The notes under the pieces are model-generated. The model made no database searches. It was not told where the DNA came from and was given only the letters and a program-made list of their open reading frames with translations. A stretch of 64,000 nt of DNA from Oscillibacter ruminantium GH1 (lineage in GTDB: Bacteria; Bacillota; Clostridia; Oscillospirales; Oscillospiraceae), in the NCBI RefSeq assembly GCF_000307265.1, contig NZ_DF158897.1, positions 591,411 to 655,410 on the forward strand, given 5' to 3'. Position 1 is the stretch's first letter, and every line of letters begins with the position of its first letter. Shown in pieces: positions 1-8,575 of this stretch. Both the position numbers and the translations under genes were made by a program.

Positions 1-499
1 GGTCGAATATGGTAACTAGGCATGTGCACTTGATATACTGTTTAACCATCAACTTAATATCTGCTTTTATTACACTCATTTTAAAGAAGTTTTTTTCTTT
101 TATACCCAAATAAATTGACTCTCCAATGATATAGATATAAGCAATCGAAAATATAATTATCATGATGATTACAGTTGCTGTTACGTTATTACCTGCATAA
201 TAAATCCGTGCTGGAATTAAGAAAACAGTTAACATTAATAACTTGCTATCTCCAGCAGCCCAGATATGTAGAGCATAAAATGCAATGGATATAGCCATCA
301 TTACAGCAAGATTCAAGGCAAAAGCTATAACATAAACTTTGGCAAATATCGTGTAATATATGAGATTTCCTATCAGTCCTAACATAGCTGTAACAAAAAG
401 CACTTTGTTTTGTATTAATCCATGCCTAATGTCTGTAACTGTGACAAAAATACAAGTGTAAATTAATAACGTTATAAGAAAAGCTTCATTGATGACCAT
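1..499 (-). CDS. A24 prepilin peptidase-like membrane protein (3' end outside window)
   Basis: About 166 residues are visible and the gene continues past base 1. It is almost entirely hydrophobic, with roughly five to six membrane segments. Two motifs match the paired catalytic aspartates of A24 (CpaA/TadV-type) prepilin peptidases: DIRHGLIQN (Asp23) and AAGDSKLL (Asp84). Known A24 enzymes cleave class III signal peptides of pilins or pseudopilins at the inner face of the membrane. The start is ATG at 499, one base after the TAG of the HxsD-like gene, so the two are probably translationally coupled. No pilin-like gene is visible, so the substrate is unknown; it may lie to the left. Family assignment rests on the two motifs and topology. 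Confidence 0.65.
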   Translation of the reverse strand, partial: MVINEAFLITLLIYTCIFVTVTDIRHGLIQNKVLFVTAMLGLIGNLIYYTIFAKVYVIAFALNLAVMMAISIAFYALHIWAAGDSKLLMLTVFLIPARIYYAGNNVTATVIIMIIIFSIAYIYIIGESIYLGIKEKNFFKMSVIKADIKLMVKQYIKCTCLVTIFD

Positions 500-500
500 A

Positions 501-857
501 CTATTTATCATACTTATCAAACCAATTAAATAAGATGTCCTCTGACTTTATAGTTTCATCGTCAATAAACCCTGTGTCAGAATCATCAACAATGGTAGAA
601 GCAAGGGCTCTACCGATTATTAACTCTCTAATATTTTTTGTTTGTTGCATTACACCATACCTTGCAGTTTGTGTAATAACCTCGTTTATAAATTCTTTTT
701 CTACGTTATTTTCTACATTATCCTCTTTTGCCCCAATATCTATGTAATAATATTTTTCATCAGTATCTAATGACATATAGTACTTTTCTGTGAAAAAATA
801 TGATGCCTTTACGATGGCTTCTTTTGGATATATTTCTTTTGTAAGTTTAATTCGCAC
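501..857 (-). CDS. HxsD-like protein (His-Xaa-Ser peptide system component)
   Basis: This 118-residue protein starts at GTG with a GGGAG site upstream. It resembles HxsD in length and layout: an N-terminal KASYFFTEKYY segment (18-27) followed by a central FINEV..QTAR block (56-66) and a helix with T..IRELIIGRAL (73-85). HxsD proteins accompany radical SAM maturases in His-Xaa-Ser peptide (RiPP) systems, where their exact role is not settled. Here the gene sits 72 bp after the AlbA_2 gene and 1 base before an A24 peptidase-like gene. No radical SAM gene is in view; it could be to the left of base 1. The match is by pattern recognition, so a distant unrelated family remains possible. Confidence 0.55.
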   Translation of the reverse strand: MRIKLTKEIYPKEAIVKASYFFTEKYYMSLDTDEKYYYIDIGAKEDNVENNVEKEFINEVITQTARYGVMQQTKNIRELIIGRALASTIVDDSDTGFIDDETIKSEDILFNWFDKYDK

Positions 858-929
858 AATTTTTCTCCCATCCTCATTTACGGTTAAGCCGGTTTATTTT
901 TACTGTCTATTATCTACTACTCCAATTTC

Positions 930-2489
930 CTAAAATATAATTGGGTCTATATCATACTTAGTTAAAACCTGTATTCTTCTTTCTACCTCTTCTCCTTCTG
1001 GAGGGGCAGCAAAGGTTCCCTTTACCTTCTTGGTAGTACCATCTGAATATTTCATAATAAATTCCCAATTATACTCACTACGAACTTTTACTGTATAATC
1101 GGTTTTCCACTCTGTTGTAATAGGTTCAAGGAAATTCAAAAAACCCCTAATCCAATACTTATCAACTTTATACTTGAATACTTGCTCTGACTTTTTATCA
1201 CTCTTGTTGAATAGCGAATGCCTAACTGTTCCATTTTCATGTATATCTATCTGTTCTTTAGCTACATTTTCTCTGCCTAAAATCGTCGCGGAGCTACTAG
1301 TGACCTTAACAGATATAATCCTTTTTACCTCAATACCTTGCCGCCTTCTACGATAATCAAATAGAAATCTATTGAAAGCAAATCCCGTAATGAGTTTATT
1401 GGTAACGTCCTTTATTTCTAACTTGTTATTTGAACTGATAGGGTAGCTCCTCAATTTCGCATCATCTATATATTGGTTAACTATTTCAGGGTTACACTCT
1501 ATAGTCTGATGGAAATTCTCTTGGTCTGTTTTATTATCAAAATAAAGCACTACTTCATCAAATCTATATCTTGCCATCCTTTCTTCTTGATTTTCTTCAT
1601 CATACAGAAACTGTTGTATGGCAAAATCTATGCTATCTTTTAACATATACCTATAATCAAATAACGTTTGTGTCTTGTAAACCGAGTCATGTATAAATCC
1701 CCATTCTGGGGCAGGTGTACTATACTTACCACTGTCCAATGTCACTATTTCAAATTGTTTTAAGACTGTTTCTCTGCACATTATTTTCAACGTAGCAAAA
1801 CTGGTACTCTCATTACATTGATTATAAGAATAGAAAGGTCTATTGTCATGTCGCCTATCATCATCGTCCCATTCTTTAACCAGCTTGAAGTCAGGATTAT
1901 ATATGTTATAGTACGTGTCCTCAACTTGTTCCCACTCAATCTTATTCTTCAGCCTGTTGACAATTTGCTGCAAAGGGGGATTCAAAAGGCCAAGTCTTTT
2001 CTTCCAAAGCAATTCAATTTGACCCATAGGGCTATTCTCAGTGATTGGAGTGTTTCTATCGCCAGTTCTAGAATAGATATAACCGAATTGAAGCTCATTA
2101 CTTCTCTTAGGTGTAGACTTTAAGTAATATGGAACATCAAAAGAATTATGTATTGTTAAAACATCGACCTCTTTACCAGTTATTTTAATTGTTTCTAAAG
2201 AGATGCTTGGGGTCAAATCCCCTGCAAAGACTGTGCTATGTAATAGTGTTAAGATATTTTCCTGATTCTTTCGATTAGGGCTATCATCAGAAAGTCCTAT
2301 AATCTCGCCATTATCTGCAACACCTATAATGATATAACAGTCTTCATTATGAACTGTGTTTGCAAAACAGAGAATATCATGCAGCAATTTACCGTTATTA
2401 CTATGCCATTCCTGCTTATAGTCCCAATAGTCACCTTCGGATTTTTTCTCAATAAGTCTGCAAATCTTATAATAAGTATCTCTGTTTAT
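930..2489 (-). CDS. AlbA_2 (Schlafen-type) domain protein, apparent ATA start
   Basis: If translation starts at 2489, the product has about 519 residues. The N-terminal AlbA_2 (Schlafen) domain shows KSEGDYWDYKQEW (16-28), CFANT (41-45) and IIIGVADNGEIIG (53-65). No ATG, GTG or TTG lies between the in-frame TAA at 2492-2490 and the TTG at 2387, yet that TTG would cut the domain in two. An AGGGGG ribosome site (2503-2498) sits 8 bases before an ATA codon, which is the best start candidate. The remaining 450 residues I do not recognise. AlbA_2 proteins include nucleic-acid-binding regulators and tRNA/RNA-cutting Schlafen relatives. The gene follows the helicase by 30 bp, suggesting one operon. 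A mutated start (ATG to ATA) is the alternative. Confidence 0.7.
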   Translation of the reverse strand: MNRDTYYKICRLIEKKSEGDYWDYKQEWHSNNGKLLHDILCFANTVHNEDCYIIIGVADNGEIIGLSDDSPNRKNQENILTLLHSTVFAGDLTPSISLETIKITGKEVDVLTIHNSFDVPYYLKSTPKRSNELQFGYIYSRTGDRNTPITENSPMGQIELLWKKRLGLLNPPLQQIVNRLKNKIEWEQVEDTYYNIYNPDFKLVKEWDDDDRRHDNRPFYSYNQCNESTSFATLKIMCRETVLKQFEIVTLDSGKYSTPAPEWGFIHDSVYKTQTLFDYRYMLKDSIDFAIQQFLYDEENQEERMARYRFDEVVLYFDNKTDQENFHQTIECNPEIVNQYIDDAKLRSYPISSNNKLEIKDVTNKLITGFAFNRFLFDYRRRRQGIEVKRIISVKVTSSSATILGRENVAKEQIDIHENGTVRHSLFNKSDKKSEQVFKYKVDKYWIRGFLNFLEPITTEWKTDYTVKVRSEYNWEFIMKYSDGTTKKVKGTFAAPPEGEEVERRIQVLTKYDIDPIIF

Positions 2490-2519
2490 TTAAAACACCC
2501 CCTAATTGAGAAACGTTTT

Positions 2520-5234
2520 TTATTCAATCTTTAAAGTATTCTTACAACTTGGAAAATTGGTGCATCCATAGAAAGGACCATATGGTCCTTTTCTTTTCGT
2601 CATATACCCTCCACACACTGGACACACTATTTGGTCATTCAGAATCTTAATATCACTTAAAGTACAATCACAAGCAGGAAAGTTGCTGCAACCTAAGAAA
2701 CTGTTTCCTGCAGTCTCATTTGTTCGTACCACTAAATGTCCCTTTTTGCATTTAGGGCAATTAGGATTATCAGTTACCGTCTGTTGTTCTGATAGTGTTT
2801 CATACTTAATTCCAAAATCTTTTATCAATTCTTCTACGAAAACAGATTTTTTCTCGTCTGGTGCAAGGAGGTATGTTGTATTTTTGGTTCTGGTTAATGC
2901 AACATAAAATAATCTTCGCTCTTCTGCAAAAGCAAATGTATCCAAATCAGTAAGCACCAAAGATAATATAGGGTCATCTGATATTTTGTTTGGAAAACCA
3001 ACAAGTTTATTCTCCAAATTGATTATTATGACATTATCTGCTTCCAATCCCTTAGACCTATGCGCAGTCAAATAAGTTATCTTCAGCTCTGGATATGCCA
3101 AATATTTAATCACCTTTTGACTTTTTGTTTTCTTAAGTTCAAACTCCTGACTCTCCTCAAGGAAGTCTATATCGAAGTTGTTCCTACCCAAAATGGTTAA
3201 CTCGGCATCCTCTCCAAAATTATACACAATTTCATCAATGGCCTTCATTATTGCAGGGCATAAGTCCTTATTGTACCCTATGACCCTTATTGGATTGCTA
3301 TGGTGCTTATCTGATTTCAAATCCTTTTTAAGTTGCTTTGGATTCTTCATAACAAGTTTACCTGCTATGTTTATCAATTCTTGAGAGTTTCTATAAGTCT
3401 TTTCAATCTTCAACAGTTCATAATAGCCGACAGCCTGTCCAAAGTTGGTAAATAGGTCAATATCACTTCCAGCAAATCTATATATCGATTGCCAATCATC
3501 TCCCACACAAACTAGCTTGGCATCGGTCCTTTTCTTTATCTCTCTAATTAAATTAAACCTGCTCAATGAGATGTCTTGGTACTCGTCAATAATAATATAC
3601 TTATAGCTGAACTCACCTTTTCCGTCTTTTACGACTTCTGTTGCTAGATTTATCATATCATTAAAATCTATTCTTTCAGATTGCTGTAACTTTTCCTGAT
3701 ATAGCTTATAAATCGGTTCTACAATATCTAAAAAAATTAAGCTCCTATCTCTAAGAAACAAGTTGTTAATACCAATGACTTGCTTATGTAAGCTATCAAA
3801 AGCCTGCAAACTATAGCCATTTGATTTATAAAGGTTTATAAAAGAACTTATTAGTTTCTTAAATTCAGTCAGATATTTGTTTTTCTTTTGAAAAAATATT
3901 TGTTTATATATTTCAAAGAAATCTACTTCCTTAAATTCCACATTGACTGCTTTTAGCTTTTCTTCGAGTTCTGATAACAGCCTGCCCTCCCGATTGTAGT
4001 AAGAGTAAGTTTCAATGAGAGTAGTGTTATTTTGCTTATGAAACCCTTGTTTCCACCTCATATCATCAATATATTTCTCTTCTTCAATTTTTGATAACCA
4101 GGGGGTTTTATTATCTTTTGTAATTCCAAAATGCTCTATGTAAATATCAAAATCAGGTAAGTAGAAATCTGGTCTGTAGCTTTTTCTGTATTTGTCTGGT
4201 GATTCATATGGATATTTGGCCTCATATTCATAATTAATACCATTAAGAAATAGAAAATTAGCTATAATTACTTCTTCCAGGCTTTTTACAGTTTCACCAT
4301 GCAATGTCTGCCGATTAACTTTGAGTGAATCAGCAAGACTTTCAACTTCTTCTTTATTATTTTCTAGCTTACCTTTTATAGTTTCAAAATCTACCGTTCG
4401 GTAATAATCATAACAATCACCTAAGCTATCAAACTCTTCCCAATCTTTAGGTATGTTTAGGTAGTACCCAAAGAAGTTAATAATGTTTTGAATTTGCTTT
4501 TTATCGCCCATTAAATGTTCACTAAAATACTTATCAATTAACTGTGAAAGAAAATCATCTTCAACTACATCATACCTTTTGCCTCTGTTTTTTGTTATTA
4601 TTTCAAGACCCAGCTTGTGGAATGTCTTAGATTCTACCTGAATTTTTAGCTTCTTAGTGATTCTTTGGTTCATCTCTTCAGCTGCTTTGGCTGTGAATGA
4701 TATTAGCAGTATTTCTTGAGGTAAGACCCCTTTAACATCCACTAAATACTTAACTTTGCCTGAAATTGTTAGGGTCTTACCACTTCCAGCCCCAGCTAAA
4801 ACCAAGTTGTTTACTTCATCTACAACGACAGCTCGACGTTGCTGCTCATCTAATGACTTACCATCTATGTTGTCTAATAAAGCTTTGTTTTTGTCCAATT
4901 CGTTTTCAATGTAGAGCTCATTCCATTTCTTCACATAGCTTGATAAACTCAAGAATGTTTCTTTGAATTCGTCTAATCTCGAAAGCTTTAATTTTGTACG
5001 TGGTGACGTGCTAAAAAAGTCAAAGGTTTCTTTATATGTCTTTAAAAGCTCTTCTTCCGCTGGCTTTGTAAAATAATCCTTTTTCAATATGTCAATCTTA
5101 TTAAAAAAACTTTCTATTCGCTCTAATTCTAAAATAACAACAGGGTCTTTCTTTAGCTGATAAATTTTATAATAATAAATACAACCGCCAATGATGACCG
5201 AAGAAATGAGTAAAACAATAACAATGTCGGGCAT
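2520..5234 (-). CDS. Helicase IV (HelD)-like SF1 helicase with nuclease-like insert and zinc ribbons
   Basis: This 904-residue protein has an N-terminal membrane-like helix (4-22), Walker A AGAGSGKT (147-154), Walker B IIIDEYQD (547-554), motif III VGDDWQSIYRFAGSD (577-591) and motif VI FYVALTRTK (776-784), which together identify a UvrD/Rep superfamily 1 helicase close to helicase IV. Between the early motifs, RPDFYLPDFDIYIEHFG (354-370) has the D...E spacing of a PD-(D/E)XK nuclease-like fold. The C-terminus carries two topoisomerase-type four-Cys zinc ribbons (from C826 and C871). ATG at 5234 follows AAAGG. It sits between a small repressor and the AlbA_2 gene, which suggests a DNA-metabolism or defence role for the island; that role is inference. 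Confidence 0.88.
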   Translation of the reverse strand: MPDIVIVLLISSVIIGGCIYYYKIYQLKKDPVVILELERIESFFNKIDILKKDYFTKPAEEELLKTYKETFDFFSTSPRTKLKLSRLDEFKETFLSLSSYVKKWNELYIENELDKNKALLDNIDGKSLDEQQRRAVVVDEVNNLVLAGAGSGKTLTISGKVKYLVDVKGVLPQEILLISFTAKAAEEMNQRITKKLKIQVESKTFHKLGLEIITKNRGKRYDVVEDDFLSQLIDKYFSEHLMGDKKQIQNIINFFGYYLNIPKDWEEFDSLGDCYDYYRTVDFETIKGKLENNKEEVESLADSLKVNRQTLHGETVKSLEEVIIANFLFLNGINYEYEAKYPYESPDKYRKSYRPDFYLPDFDIYIEHFGITKDNKTPWLSKIEEEKYIDDMRWKQGFHKQNNTTLIETYSYYNREGRLLSELEEKLKAVNVEFKEVDFFEIYKQIFFQKKNKYLTEFKKLISSFINLYKSNGYSLQAFDSLHKQVIGINNLFLRDRSLIFLDIVEPIYKLYQEKLQQSERIDFNDMINLATEVVKDGKGEFSYKYIIIDEYQDISLSRFNLIREIKKRTDAKLVCVGDDWQSIYRFAGSDIDLFTNFGQAVGYYELLKIEKTYRNSQELINIAGKLVMKNPKQLKKDLKSDKHHSNPIRVIGYNKDLCPAIMKAIDEIVYNFGEDAELTILGRNNFDIDFLEESQEFELKKTKSQKVIKYLAYPELKITYLTAHRSKGLEADNVIIINLENKLVGFPNKISDDPILSLVLTDLDTFAFAEERRLFYVALTRTKNTTYLLAPDEKKSVFVEELIKDFGIKYETLSEQQTVTDNPNCPKCKKGHLVVRTNETAGNSFLGCSNFPACDCTLSDIKILNDQIVCPVCGGYMTKRKGPYGPFYGCTNFPSCKNTLKIE

Positions 5235-5284
5235 GGTCTCAACCTTTCTATATTAAAAAGTTCCTTATCACTCGAATTCATAAA

Positions 5285-5491
5285 TCACTTGATTTCAACT
5301 ATTTGTTCAACAGAAACTCCTAAGTGTATACATAGCTTTTCTATTGTTTTTAAAGAAACTGATTCATTTTCTTCTTTTTTAGCATTTAATTTAGACATAG
5401 TGTTCGGGGATATACCCAATTTCTTTGCCAACTGTGTCACTTCGATATTTCTGTCTGCTACCAATATTCTAAATGGCCTATATGAAATCAC
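5285..5491 (-). CDS. Small Cro/CI-type HTH regulator
   Basis: This 68-residue protein is essentially one Xre-family helix-turn-helix, with QLAKKLGISPNTMSKL as the DNA-reading part and VSLKTIEKLCIHLGVSVEQI as the usual closing helices (HTH_26/YozG-like). Translation starts at GTG 5491 after a GGGGG site. It is the first gene of the minus-strand series and lies 50 bp before the helicase gene, so it probably controls its own promoter and the genes behind it. AT-rich inverted TATAG/CTATA elements around 5580-5625 are plausible operators. Such small regulators are common in mobile elements. Confidence 0.85.
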   Translation of the reverse strand: MISYRPFRILVADRNIEVTQLAKKLGISPNTMSKLNAKKEENESVSLKTIEKLCIHLGVSVEQIVEIK

Positions 5492-5543
5492 TTGAGTACC
5501 CCCTTTGTTTCTTACAACTAAATCTTGACATCAATTTCTATAA

Positions 5544-5572
5544 TTATATACCTTTCTCCAAAATATTACAAT
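5544..5572 (-). promoter_or_regulatory. Promoter of the repressor-helicase-AlbA_2 series
   Basis: On the minus strand a -35 TTGTAA (5572-5567) is followed by a 17-base spacer and a perfect -10 TATAAT (5549-5544), about 55 bp before the repressor start. The spacing is ideal for the housekeeping sigma factor. AT-rich inverted repeats just upstream may bind the repressor. Confidence 0.7.
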
Positions 5573-5641
5573 TATTATATTCTAAATATAGAAATTTATA
5601 GTTAAAATATATAATTTTATAGCATTGTGTTATAAAAAAGC

Positions 5642-5680
5642 AAAGAAGGAAGGTATCCTTACAGATAACCTTCCTTCTTT
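5642..5680 (-). terminator. Rho-independent terminator
   Basis: A perfect long stem (AAAGAAGGAAGGTTATC paired with its complement, 6-base loop) followed on the minus strand by TTTGCTTTTTTAT. It ends the transcript of the unknown gene whose stop is at 5691. Confidence 0.85.
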
Positions 5681-5690
5681 AAGTTTCGAT

Positions 5691-6290
5691 TTATAGCAAA
5701 GGTTCTATTACCTTAGCTAAGTATAGCTCCATTGGATTCAAAACATCTTTATTCATTAACTCTAAAGTTCTAAACCACATATCCAAAATATACAGTCTGC
5801 TCGCTACTATGTTATGCGCCACTTTTATGCTTTTAATAGATTTTCTCTTATTATGCTTAATAATAATAATGTTTCTATCGCCTTTTGACCTATCAAGAGG
5901 TCTAAAGTCCATAGCATTGACAAGGCATAGGTCGTGGAGGGTCACTTTATACCCACGATAATAAACACCATCTAACTCTACATAAATCCTATCTTCTTTA
6001 ATTTTGGTGTATCCAATTTTGACTTTACCCTTTTCTGTGGGTATAAGACGTTGTTTCCCGTTAATCACATCTGACTCACGATGAATGGTTGTTGTATGCA
6101 CAACAACTGGTTTCGCCATGAGAATATAATTGTGGAAAGTCCTTTCACCTTGATTTTTTACCAAATCAAAAGCGCCCTGATAAAACTCAACAAACTCTTC
6201 ATTAGTAGTAATAAATGTTCTATACTTTGGTGTAATTGGATAAAAGTTCGGATTTCTGCAAACCACCATAAAAAATTGCTGTTTGCTCAT
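5691..6290 (-). CDS. Protein of unknown function
   Basis: I do not recognise this 199-residue protein. The ATG at 6290 has a GAGG site 7 bases upstream and is preferred over the upstream TTG that would extend it by 14 residues. The product is basic and soluble, without membrane segments or a signal peptide. Central features are repeated Ile/Lys-rich strands (NIIIIKHNKRKSIKSIK) and a C-terminal helical part. It follows the gene at 6361-6882 by 70 bp on the same strand and is closed by a strong terminator, so the two probably form one transcript and may work together. Confidence 0.7.
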   Translation of the reverse strand: MSKQQFFMVVCRNPNFYPITPKYRTFITTNEEFVEFYQGAFDLVKNQGERTFHNYILMAKPVVVHTTTIHRESDVINGKQRLIPTEKGKVKIGYTKIKEDRIYVELDGVYYRGYKVTLHDLCLVNAMDFRPLDRSKGDRNIIIIKHNKRKSIKSIKVAHNIVASRLYILDMWFRTLELMNKDVLNPMELYLAKVIEPLL

Positions 6291-6360
6291 CACTGGGCCT
6301 CGTTTCAATAACCTGGCGTTAGTAAACAACAATTCGTTATCTCTTTAAAGCCCGAAATAT

Positions 6361-6882
6361 CTATAATTTTTGCAAAGTAATAATATTTATATTATTGTAT
6401 TTGCTGCGAATATTTTCAACATGTTTTACCTTTGGATTTTTTGCATAGTAGACTACATATCGAAAAGCCGCTAACGTATTAGAATTAACTTTTGAAGTAT
6501 CTAACAGTAGCTTTCTGTTGCTATCTGGTGACGTTGATGCAAAGCACTCGCAAATGATGCTTTCATCTTCTGAAATAACATCATAACCAGATTCTGTACC
6601 AAAATTAACTATAAAACTGTGAGAGGGATGTTTTGTTAAAAGAATTTCTACTGCTGCAAGGCACGTAAGATAGGTAAAAGTCTGATTTACTTGCTCAATA
6701 AAGTTTGTGCTATGATTAAATAAAGGGTCAAACCCACATTCTTCAAATTTAATCTTTTTTAGAAAGTCTATACCATCACCAGCTTGCAATAGCTCTCCCA
6801 GCTTAGAATTAGTCGTTTCAACAATCTGTTGCCGAAGAGAATCTATTTGCTCTTGGTTTCTAAATTCAATCTGTTTCTTCAC
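6361..6882 (-). CDS. Protein of unknown function, possible PD-(D/E)XK nuclease-like fold
   Basis: This 173-residue protein starts at GTG 6882 with an AAAGGATG site. I do not recognise a named family. The middle of the protein has FGTESGYDVISED followed by IICECFAST, that is, an acidic residue in one strand and an E-x-F pattern in the next, which resembles the active-site region of PD-(D/E)XK nucleases, although the conserved lysine is replaced by other residues. The N-terminal half is helical (QIDSLRQQIVE). It is the first gene of a two-gene unit with the unknown gene at 5691-6290. The nuclease link is a weak structural guess. Confidence 0.6.
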   Translation of the reverse strand: MKKQIEFRNQEQIDSLRQQIVETTNSKLGELLQAGDGIDFLKKIKFEECGFDPLFNHSTNFIEQVNQTFTYLTCLAAVEILLTKHPSHSFIVNFGTESGYDVISEDESIICECFASTSPDSNRKLLLDTSKVNSNTLAAFRYVVYYAKNPKVKHVENIRSKYNNINIITLQKL

Positions 6883-6965
6883 AAGTCACATCCTTTCTTG
6901 TAGAGTATCAAAAAACAAAATACATATAACGGACCAAATGGGTAGTTTTGGACTTCGTGTTATAC

Positions 6966-7433
6966 TTATTTGGCGGGGTGCTTTTCCATGATAAAGTTTG
7001 TAAGTTCTACACCATTACGAATGGCCTTGTTTTCACGGACAACATGATAACCGTGCTTTTCAAAAAACGGTTTGGCAGTAATAGAAGCGTGTGTAGTAAA
7101 AACGAAAACATCATGTGTAGCAGCCTGTCTCTCAAGTTTAGTTATAATCGCTGTGGCAATGCCCTTGTCTTGATAATCTTTGTGAATAAATAGCCTGTCA
7201 AGATAACCACTATCATCCATATCACCAAATCCCACAACCACGTTGTTTTCTTCTGCAACAAGTGTGTTGTGTTCTAAAAAAGATTTGTCCCAAGCATGCA
7301 TATCTATATTACCTGTTGCCCAAGCATCCAGTTGTTGCCTTGTATAATCTTTGGCATTAATTTCATGGACTGTGTTATAAAATAGTTTTGCAATCTCCAC
7401 ACAGTCTTCAGATTTGTATTTTCTTATATCCAT
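6966..7433 (-). CDS. GNAT family N-acetyltransferase
   Basis: The 155-residue product starts at ATG 7433 behind GGAGGAAGAGCTT and has the usual GNAT length. The acetyl-CoA-binding region is visible as LFIHKDYQDKGIATAIITKLE (about 90-110), a Q/R-x-x-G-x-A-like loop, preceded by VVGFGDMDDSGYLD and followed by FFEKHGYHVV. The N-terminus (MDIRKYKSEDCVEIAKLFY) resembles YafP-like acetyltransferases. The substrate cannot be inferred. It has AT-rich codon use like its neighbours and seems monocistronic. Confidence 0.85.
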   Translation of the reverse strand: MDIRKYKSEDCVEIAKLFYNTVHEINAKDYTRQQLDAWATGNIDMHAWDKSFLEHNTLVAEENNVVVGFGDMDDSGYLDRLFIHKDYQDKGIATAIITKLERQAATHDVFVFTTHASITAKPFFEKHGYHVVRENKAIRNGVELTNFIMEKHPAK

Positions 7434-8083
7434 AAGCTCTTCCTCCAAAAATATAAATAATCCCCTGTACACTATAACATAACATTACTCAACTTTTTAA
7501 TATACAGAAAATACCTTATCATTATCCTTACTGTTACCTTGTCTAAAACACATTGCCTACTAACATGTATCTAGTCATTTGAGGTGCAAATGAAATCAAT
7601 GTTTCCAGGTTCAAATTTGCATAAGAATTCGTCAAAAAAAGTCTGTATTTTTTTCAAATTTCAGATTTTTGGTTCTTTGTCCTTCTTGATTAGAGAGTAC
7701 CACACATTTAGCTGTTTAACATGCCATTCCGAAAAACCTTGATATATCAAGGTTTTTTGCCATTTTGCAAGCATGAATTTTGCTAATCCGTGACTCAGAT
7801 TTTCTAGCTATGTTGTGTTGCTACCTCATGGTTCTGTTTTGCCTTGTATTTATGCGATTTTAATGATTTCTTATACGTAAGAAGAGTGCCATATATAGAC
7901 ACCCCCTTATAGTAAAAATCTGAAATTCAAAATTTTTTTCTTCAGATTACTGTATCATACCTTAAACAAATTTTGAAGCAGTGTAGGAAGATTGTTGTAA
8001 AGTTGTAATAATTATAACTTACCCATTCCTCATTATTATACTATTCACTCTATACACACCTTTATAGATTATTTATACAAAAC
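7434..8083. other. 650-bp AT-rich gap with repeated motifs and palindrome
   Basis: No convincing gene is present. The stretch holds a motif with core TTTCAGATTTTT in direct orientation at 7648-7670 and its inverted copy at 7914-7939, plus a perfect 26-bp palindrome at 7732-7757. A third copy of the motif lies at 9976-9996 near the island end. The region is otherwise low in coding character and may hold decayed genes or recombination sites. Confidence 0.6.
7732..7757. terminator. Perfect palindrome, bidirectional terminator-like
   Basis: A perfect 26-bp palindrome (core CCTTGATATATCAAGG flanked by AAAAA and TTTTT) would form a terminator hairpin on either strand. A related but imperfect version sits at 10050-10066 beside the island junction. 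Confidence 0.6.
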
Positions 8084-8284
8084 TTATTTCTTAAAAATCG
8101 AATTCATTTTCTTTTTCGTATTCTCTTGTCTATTCTCTGTTTCATTCTCATTACACGAGATAGTTATTATACTACCCTCTTTTGCATTTTCAGGTATAAG
8201 GGTCTTCAGCATATTTACCATTGTACCATCTTCTAACTCGACAACAGCATATTCACCCTCAAACCTATCAATTATCACCTTCAT
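8084..8284 (-). CDS. DUF3006 domain protein
   Basis: This 66-residue protein begins at ATG 8284 behind AAAGGAG. The first 45 residues (MKVIIDRFEGEYAVVELEDG, then a LIPENAKEGSIITI segment) match the small beta-rich DUF3006 family, followed by a charged Asn/Lys/Glu tail. DUF3006 genes commonly follow ComEC-like metallo-hydrolase genes; here the gene indeed follows, by 15 bp, a remnant that looks like the end of such a protein (8300-8554). The function of the family is unknown. Confidence 0.8.
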   Translation of the reverse strand: MKVIIDRFEGEYAVVELEDGTMVNMLKTLIPENAKEGSIITISCNENETENRQENTKKKMNSIFKK

Positions 8285-8299
8285 ATTTCTCAATCTCCT

Positions 8300-8554
8300 T
8301 TACTTAGGCGGATTACACCTTGAACAAGGTGTTAAACCCATACTTTGTGCTTCGGATACAGTTGTTTCTATACTACTCTTTAAATAAGGACAATCAGCAT
8401 TGTGATACTTTGTCCCTGTCTTTGTCCTATAAACTACAGCAGTATTATCAGTTGTAGTAGATTCTGTTTTTACATTGTTTTCTTCAACAACAGTAGGTGT
8501 AGGTGGGGCATTTGCTTGTATAAAACAACTGACTTCTTTAATCTCACTGCACCA
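8300..8554 (-). pseudogene. Remnant of a ComEC/metallo-hydrolase-like protein C-terminus
   Basis: An 84-codon open stretch with no usable start (TGA at 8557-8555) encodes a Thr/Asn-rich linker and a C-terminal domain with TKTGTKYHNADCPYLKSS and LTPCSRCNPP. This Cys-His metal-ligand module is typical of the ends of secreted ComEC-like hydrolases and nucleases in Firmicutes. The rest of the gene is missing upstream, where the HNH remnant begins, so I read it as the tail of a gene cut by a deletion or insertion. The following DUF3006 gene retains its normal position. Confidence 0.65.
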
Positions 8555-8575
8555 TCAACCCCAATCAAAACTATT

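Noticed and set aside
2385-2387. TTG at 2387 as start of the AlbA_2 gene
   Set aside because: It would remove the first strands of the domain and has no ribosome site; the frame upstream is clearly homologous.
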